Assembly (NCBI GenBank): GCA_021372355.1
Contig: JAJFUQ010000275.1
Coordinates: 1 to 64,000 of the forward strand
Direction of reading: 5' to 3'
DNA length: 64,000 nt
Origin: Nocardiaceae bacterium
GTDB lineage: Bacteria; Actinomycetota; Actinomycetes; Mycobacteriales; Mycobacteriaceae
The position numbers and the translations under genes were made by a program. Shown here piece after piece: positions 60,512 through 64,000 of the stretch; the first letter of the stretch is position 1; each line of letters starts with the position of its first letter. The notes below the pieces were generated by a model. That model ran no database searches. It was not told where the DNA came from and was given only the letters and a program-made list of their open reading frames with translations.

Positions 60512-61834
60512 ATGTCCCTCCACTTGAACGCATTTCTGATGGGCGTCGGCCATCACGAAGCCGCCTGGCGTCACCCGCGCACGAACGAGCACGCGGTTCT
60601 CGACGTCGAGCACTTCCAGAACCTCGGTCGGATCGCCGAGCGCGGAACCCTGGACTCGGTGTTCTTCGCCGACGGTCTGGCTGCGGGTCCGCGGATCGAA
60701 CGCAACACCCTCGCGGTCTTCGAGCCGATCACGCTGCTGACTGCGATCGCGACGGCGACCGAACATGTCGGGCTCATCGCGACCGCGTCGACGAGCTACA
60801 ACGAGCCCTTCACGCTGGCCCGCGCGTTCGCCTCGCTCGATCACATCAGTGGCGGTCGCGCCGGCTGGAACATCGTGACGTCGGCGGGAGCGGACGAGGC
60901 CGCGAACTTCGGCGTCGAGGGCATCCCGGAGCACAAACGTCGTTACGAGCGAGCGGACGAGTTTCTGCAGGTCGCGCTGAAATTGTGGGACAGCTGGGAG
61001 CGCGGTTCGATCGTGCTCGACGCTGCGGCCGGTCGCTTCGCCGACCCCTCGAAGGTGCACACGATCGACCACGTCGGCGAGCGTTTCCGCGTGAAGGGTC
61101 CACTGAATTCGCCGCGGTCACCGCAGGGGCGTCCACTCCTCGTACAGGCCGGTTCTTCGGAAACCGGTAAGGAATTCGCAGCTCAATACGCCGAAGCTGT
61201 CTTCACCGCGCAGCGCACGCTCGAGGAGGGCAAGGAGTTCTACACCGACCTCAAGCAGCGGCTGCCGAAGTTCGGGCGCAGTCGAAACGACCTCAAGGTG
61301 CTGCCCGGAATCGTGCCGTTCATCGGGTCGACGGAAGCCGAAGCCCGTGAGCTCGAAGAGTCGTTCACAGCCTTGATCTCGCCTGACTACGCGCTTCGGC
61401 AGTTATCGACGATGGTCGGCGTCGACCTCACCGAGCATGCACTCGACGCGCCGCTTCCGCCCCTTCCTCCGGAGCACGAGATCCAGGGCAACAAGAGCCG
61501 CTACCAGCTCGTGAAGGACCTGGCCGAGCGTGAGCAGCTCACGGTTCGTCAGCTCATCGTGCGGCTCGGCGGTGGACGCGGGCATCGAACTTTCGCAGGT
61601 ACACCCGAGCAGATCGCCGATGAACTTCAGCTTTGGTACGAACAGGGGGCGGCCGACGGTTTCAACATCATGCCGCCGTACCTGCCGGGTGGGCTCGAGG
61701 ACTTCGTCGATCACGTCGTCCCGATCCTGCGCAAGCGTGGCCTTTTCCGCACTGAATACACGGGCCGGACTCTGCGCGAGCATTACGGACTGCCCGAGGT
61801 CGATGCCGCGGCGGCATGGCCAGCTGCGCAGTAG
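60512..61834 (+). CDS. FMN-dependent monooxygenase of the NtaA/SnaA/DszA family
   Basis: 440 aa from the ATG at 60512. Luciferase-like TIM barrel; family landmarks are FFADGLAAG, HISGGRAGWNIVTS and LLVQAGSSETGKEFAA. Needs FMNH2 from a separate reductase. Members desulfonate alkanesulfonates, cleave dibenzothiophene sulfone or oxidise nitrilotriacetate; next to sulfonate-type ABC genes it most likely oxidises an organosulfur compound to release sulfite. Overlaps the next gene by 19 nt. Confidence 0.88.
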   Translation: MSLHLNAFLMGVGHHEAAWRHPRTNEHAVLDVEHFQNLGRIAERGTLDSVFFADGLAAGPRIERNTLAVFEPITLLTAIATATEHVGLIATASTSYNEPFTLARAFASLDHISGGRAGWNIVTSAGADEAANFGVEGIPEHKRRYERADEFLQVALKLWDSWERGSIVLDAAAGRFADPSKVHTIDHVGERFRVKGPLNSPRSPQGRPLLVQAGSSETGKEFAAQYAEAVFTAQRTLEEGKEFYTDLKQRLPKFGRSRNDLKVLPGIVPFIGSTEAEARELEESFTALISPDYALRQLSTMVGVDLTEHALDAPLPPLPPEHEIQGNKSRYQLVKDLAEREQLTVRQLIVRLGGGRGHRTFAGTPEQIADELQLWYEQGAADGFNIMPPYLPGGLEDFVDHVVPILRKRGLFRTEYTGRTLREHYGLPEVDAAAAWPAAQ

Positions 61835-63024
61835 AGCCTGAGCGGCGGTATCTCGCCGAACTCTTCTGGCCGGTTTTCGTTCCGGCGACGTTGTTCGGAG
61901 TTGGCATGGGCGCGGCGGCTCCGGTCGTCGCGCTCGCCGCCCGGGACCTTGGTGCACCGGTGTGGATTGCGGCGCTCGTCGCGTCGCTGTCAGGTTTCGG
62001 GATGATGCTCGGAGACCTCCCGTCCGGGGTGCTCGTGGCGCGGCTGGGAGAACGGAAAGCGCTGGTCCTGGCTAGTTTCACCGCCGTTGTCGGCGTGGTG
62101 CTCTGCATTCTCGCGCCGAGCGTCGAGGTGCTCGGCGTCGGCGTTCTGATCACCGGCGTTTCGAACGCGGTGTGGGGCCTGGCTCGGCAGAGTTACCTCT
62201 CGGCAGTCGTTCCGCTGAGTCATCGTGCGCGCGTGATGTCGACGTTCGGGCTCACCTTCCGGATCGGCATGTTCGTCGGGCCGGTCGCGGGCGCGGGTCT
62301 CATCGCCCTGATCGGCATCCGTGGCGGCTTCGTCATTCAGGGAATCGGCGTTCTCCTCGCGGGATTGCTCATGGTCCGGCAACAGGACGCGGATGGCCTG
62401 ACCGGCAGCGACCAGCACCAACCTTTAGCCGGAGTCATCGCGGCGAACTCGTCGGTACTCGTCACGCTGGGAAGCGGGTCCGTGCTGCTCGGCGCGGCGC
62501 GCGCTGCGGTGCCGGTGGTCCTGCCGTTGTGGGCCGAACACATCGGGTTAAGCGCGGCCGTCGCGAGCCTCGCCTACGCAGCCGCGGCAGCGATCGACAT
62601 GTCCTGCGGTTATCCGGCCGGGTACCTCATGGATCGGTTCGGTCGGGCGTTCGTGGCCGTGCCGTCCGTCGCGACTCTCGGTGCGGGCTATGTACTGATC
62701 GCGTTCGCGCACAGCGCGCCGACTTTGATCGCGGTCGCCCTTGTCTTCGGAATCGGGAACGGTTTCGGCAACGGCATCATCATGACGATCGGCGCCGATA
62801 CCGCACCTCCCGGTGCACGCGCCGAGTACCTCGCGGCCTGGCGACTCATGCACGACATCGGGTGGTTCGCCGGCCCGCTCATCGTTAGCGGGCTGGCCGT
62901 CGTGCTTCCGCTGTCGGCGGCTTTTTCCTCACTCGCTGCGGCATCCGCGGTTGGCGCCGGCGTCTTTGCGCGCTATCTCCCGAAATTCACTCCCTCCCGT
63001 AAGGAGATCCATGTCCACCTATGA
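61816..63024 (+). CDS. MFS transporter
   Basis: 402 aa, twelve hydrophobic helices. MFS motif A between helices 2 and 3 (GDLPSGVLVARLGERKALV) and its second-half copy (GYPAGYLMDRFGRAFV) are clear. ATG at 61816 overlaps the monooxygenase by 19 nt. It may import or export a substrate or product of the sulfur pathway; specificity is not readable. Stop overlaps the next gene by 14 nt. Confidence 0.85.
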   Translation: MASCAVEPERRYLAELFWPVFVPATLFGVGMGAAAPVVALAARDLGAPVWIAALVASLSGFGMMLGDLPSGVLVARLGERKALVLASFTAVVGVVLCILAPSVEVLGVGVLITGVSNAVWGLARQSYLSAVVPLSHRARVMSTFGLTFRIGMFVGPVAGAGLIALIGIRGGFVIQGIGVLLAGLLMVRQQDADGLTGSDQHQPLAGVIAANSSVLVTLGSGSVLLGAARAAVPVVLPLWAEHIGLSAAVASLAYAAAAAIDMSCGYPAGYLMDRFGRAFVAVPSVATLGAGYVLIAFAHSAPTLIAVALVFGIGNGFGNGIIMTIGADTAPPGARAEYLAAWRLMHDIGWFAGPLIVSGLAVVLPLSAAFSSLAAASAVGAGVFARYLPKFTPSRKEIHVHL

Positions 63025-64000
63025 ATTGCACGCTGACGTTCTCGTTGTCGGAGGCGGGCCCGCCGGAACCTGGGCCGCGCTCAAGGCGGCGGCAGCCGGA
63101 GCCTCCGTCGTCCTCGCGGACAAGGGCTATTGCGGTACGAGCGGCGCGACAGCGGCCGCCGGAACCGGGGTCTGGTACGTCCAGCCGGAGCCCGACCTTC
63201 GTGCGAAAGCCAAGGCGAGCCGGGAAGCGCTCGGCGGCTATCTCGCCGACCACGAGTGGATGGATCGCGTGCTCGATGAGACGTACGCGCGTATCAACGA
63301 GCTCGCCGAGGTGGGGAAGTACCCGTTCCCCACGGGCAACGACGGCAATCCGATCCGCCGTGGTGTCCAGGGTCCCGAGTACATGCGTCGGCAGCGGGCG
63401 CGGGTGAAGCGCGCGGGAGTTCGAATTCTCGACCACAGTCCCGTGCTGGAATTGCTCACCGATGGCACCGGCGCGGTCGCGGGAGCGGCCGGTACCGATC
63501 TGACGACGGGCGACAACTACCAGGTCAAGGCAGGTGCGGTCGTCCTCGCCAGCGGCGGCTGCGCGTTTCAGTCCGGCACGCTCGGCTGCAACGTCAACAC
63601 CGGTGACGGTGCCTTGATGGCGGCCGAGGTCGGCGCGGTGTTCTCGGGGATGGAGTTCTCCAACGCCTATGCGATCGCACCGAAGTTCACCTCGATCACC
63701 AAGACCGCGTACTACAGCTTCGGGACGTTCTACCGCGCGGATGGATCGGTGCTCGAAGGCGCCGGCAGTACACGCGGTCGCTCGGTCATCGCCCGGACGC
63801 TGCTGACCGAACCGGTTTTCTGCATCATCGACAAAGCCGATGCCCAGATGCAGGCCGATATGCGCACTGGCCAGCCCAACTTCTTCCTCGCATTCGATCG
63901 ACAGGGCATCAATCCCTTCGTCGACCCGTTCCCCGTCACGATGCTGCTCGAGGGCACCGTGCGCGGTACTGGGGGAGTTCGGGTCGCGGGCGAGGACCTC
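63011..64000 (+). CDS. FAD-dependent oxidoreductase, fumarate-reductase/AprA-like flavoprotein (partial)
   Basis: At least 330 residues; the gene runs off the window. Ribosome site aaggag at -9. FAD-binding ADVLVVGGGPAGTWAALKAA, then the flavoprotein segments SGATAAAGTG and VVLASGGCAF. Resembles FRD/SDH flavoprotein or adenylylsulfate reductase alpha-like subunits that pair with a small ferredoxin gene, which would lie beyond the edge. In this sulfur locus an AprA-like role in handling sulfite or another organic acid is possible but not shown. Confidence 0.82.
   Translation, partial: MSTYELHADVLVVGGGPAGTWAALKAAAAGASVVLADKGYCGTSGATAAAGTGVWYVQPEPDLRAKAKASREALGGYLADHEWMDRVLDETYARINELAEVGKYPFPTGNDGNPIRRGVQGPEYMRRQRARVKRAGVRILDHSPVLELLTDGTGAVAGAAGTDLTTGDNYQVKAGAVVLASGGCAFQSGTLGCNVNTGDGALMAAEVGAVFSGMEFSNAYAIAPKFTSITKTAYYSFGTFYRADGSVLEGAGSTRGRSVIARTLLTEPVFCIIDKADAQMQADMRTGQPNFFLAFDRQGINPFVDPFPVTMLLEGTVRGTGGVRVAGEDL

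Noticed and set aside
1..64000. CRISPR arrays, tRNA, rRNA genes or prophage
   Set aside because: No regularly spaced short repeats, no cloverleaf-like sequence and no structural phage genes seen by eye; only the isolated 90-bp repeat pair exists.

Overview
This window is a chromosomal segment of a high-GC actinobacterium, most likely of the order Mycobacteriales (the Gordonia/Rhodococcus/Williamsia/Mycobacterium group). Backbone genes run in nearly the same order, in mirror orientation, as I remember the Mycobacterium tuberculosis H37Rv stretch Rv3051c-Rv3001c: nrdE, nrdF, fecB, ctaD, serB, ABC ATPase, NUDIX, echA17-like, two methyltransferases, PQQ lipoprotein, acyltransferase, the Rv3032-Rv3031-Rv3030 polymethylated-polysaccharide set, etfBA, the Rv3027c-Rv3026c acyltransferases, iscS-like, mnmA, methionine synthase-like, ligA, an ACT protein, gatC, gatA, gatB, lppZ, doxX, cfp6-like and ilvBNC. 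The polysaccharide set and the lipoprotein style of many genes fit a mycolate-type actinobacterium. The genus cannot be fixed from sequence alone.

Layout. 1-5431: class Ib ribonucleotide reductase, with a GIY-YIG/NUMOD3 homing-endonuclease-like gene and two tandem PBP4-type lipoproteins between nrdE and nrdF. 5503-9084: amidohydrolase, Tat-exported intradiol dioxygenase, NUDIX and a FecB-like lipoprotein. 9304-17732: cytochrome oxidase subunit I, then serB, a PTH2-like protein, an ABC ATPase, NUDIX, crotonase and two methyltransferases. 17777-23125: a c-di-GMP cyclase, a decayed phosphatase/phosphodiesterase pseudogene and nirBD nitrite reductase. 23203-29189: PQQ-type lipoprotein, hexapeptide acyltransferase, a duplicated palindrome, and the glycosyltransferase/GH57/methyltransferase operon. 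29411-31178: etfBA. 31314-34834: exported dienelactone hydrolase, a lipoprotein and a hydrolase-cyclase fusion. 34975-42852: lipid acyltransferases, cysteine desulfurase, mnmA, MetE-like protein, two small genes and ligA. 43015-49789: SRPBCC-LuxR protein, ACT protein, gatCA, a TerC exporter behind a probable yybP-ykoY manganese riboswitch, an exported carbonic anhydrase and gatB. 49796-55931: lppZ-like, DoxX, PH-domain protein and ilvBNC behind a leader-peptide attenuator. 55981-64000: a small secreted protein, an AbiEi/DUF559 protein and a divergent sulfur-compound uptake and oxidation locus that runs off the window.

How it fits together. The conserved backbone is housekeeping: dNTP, serine and branched-chain amino-acid synthesis, respiration, tRNA modification and amidation, and DNA ligation. 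Lineage-specific insertions are concentrated at a few joints of this backbone. The most interesting parts are regulatory RNA logic (ilv attenuator with an almost leaderless leader peptide; TerC aptamer with a hairpin covering the ribosome-binding site), palindromic operators in three promoters, the endonuclease gene inside the nrd locus, the SRPBCC-LuxR fusion, and a 90-bp palindrome present twice. I found no CRISPR array, rRNA, tRNA or complete insertion sequence.
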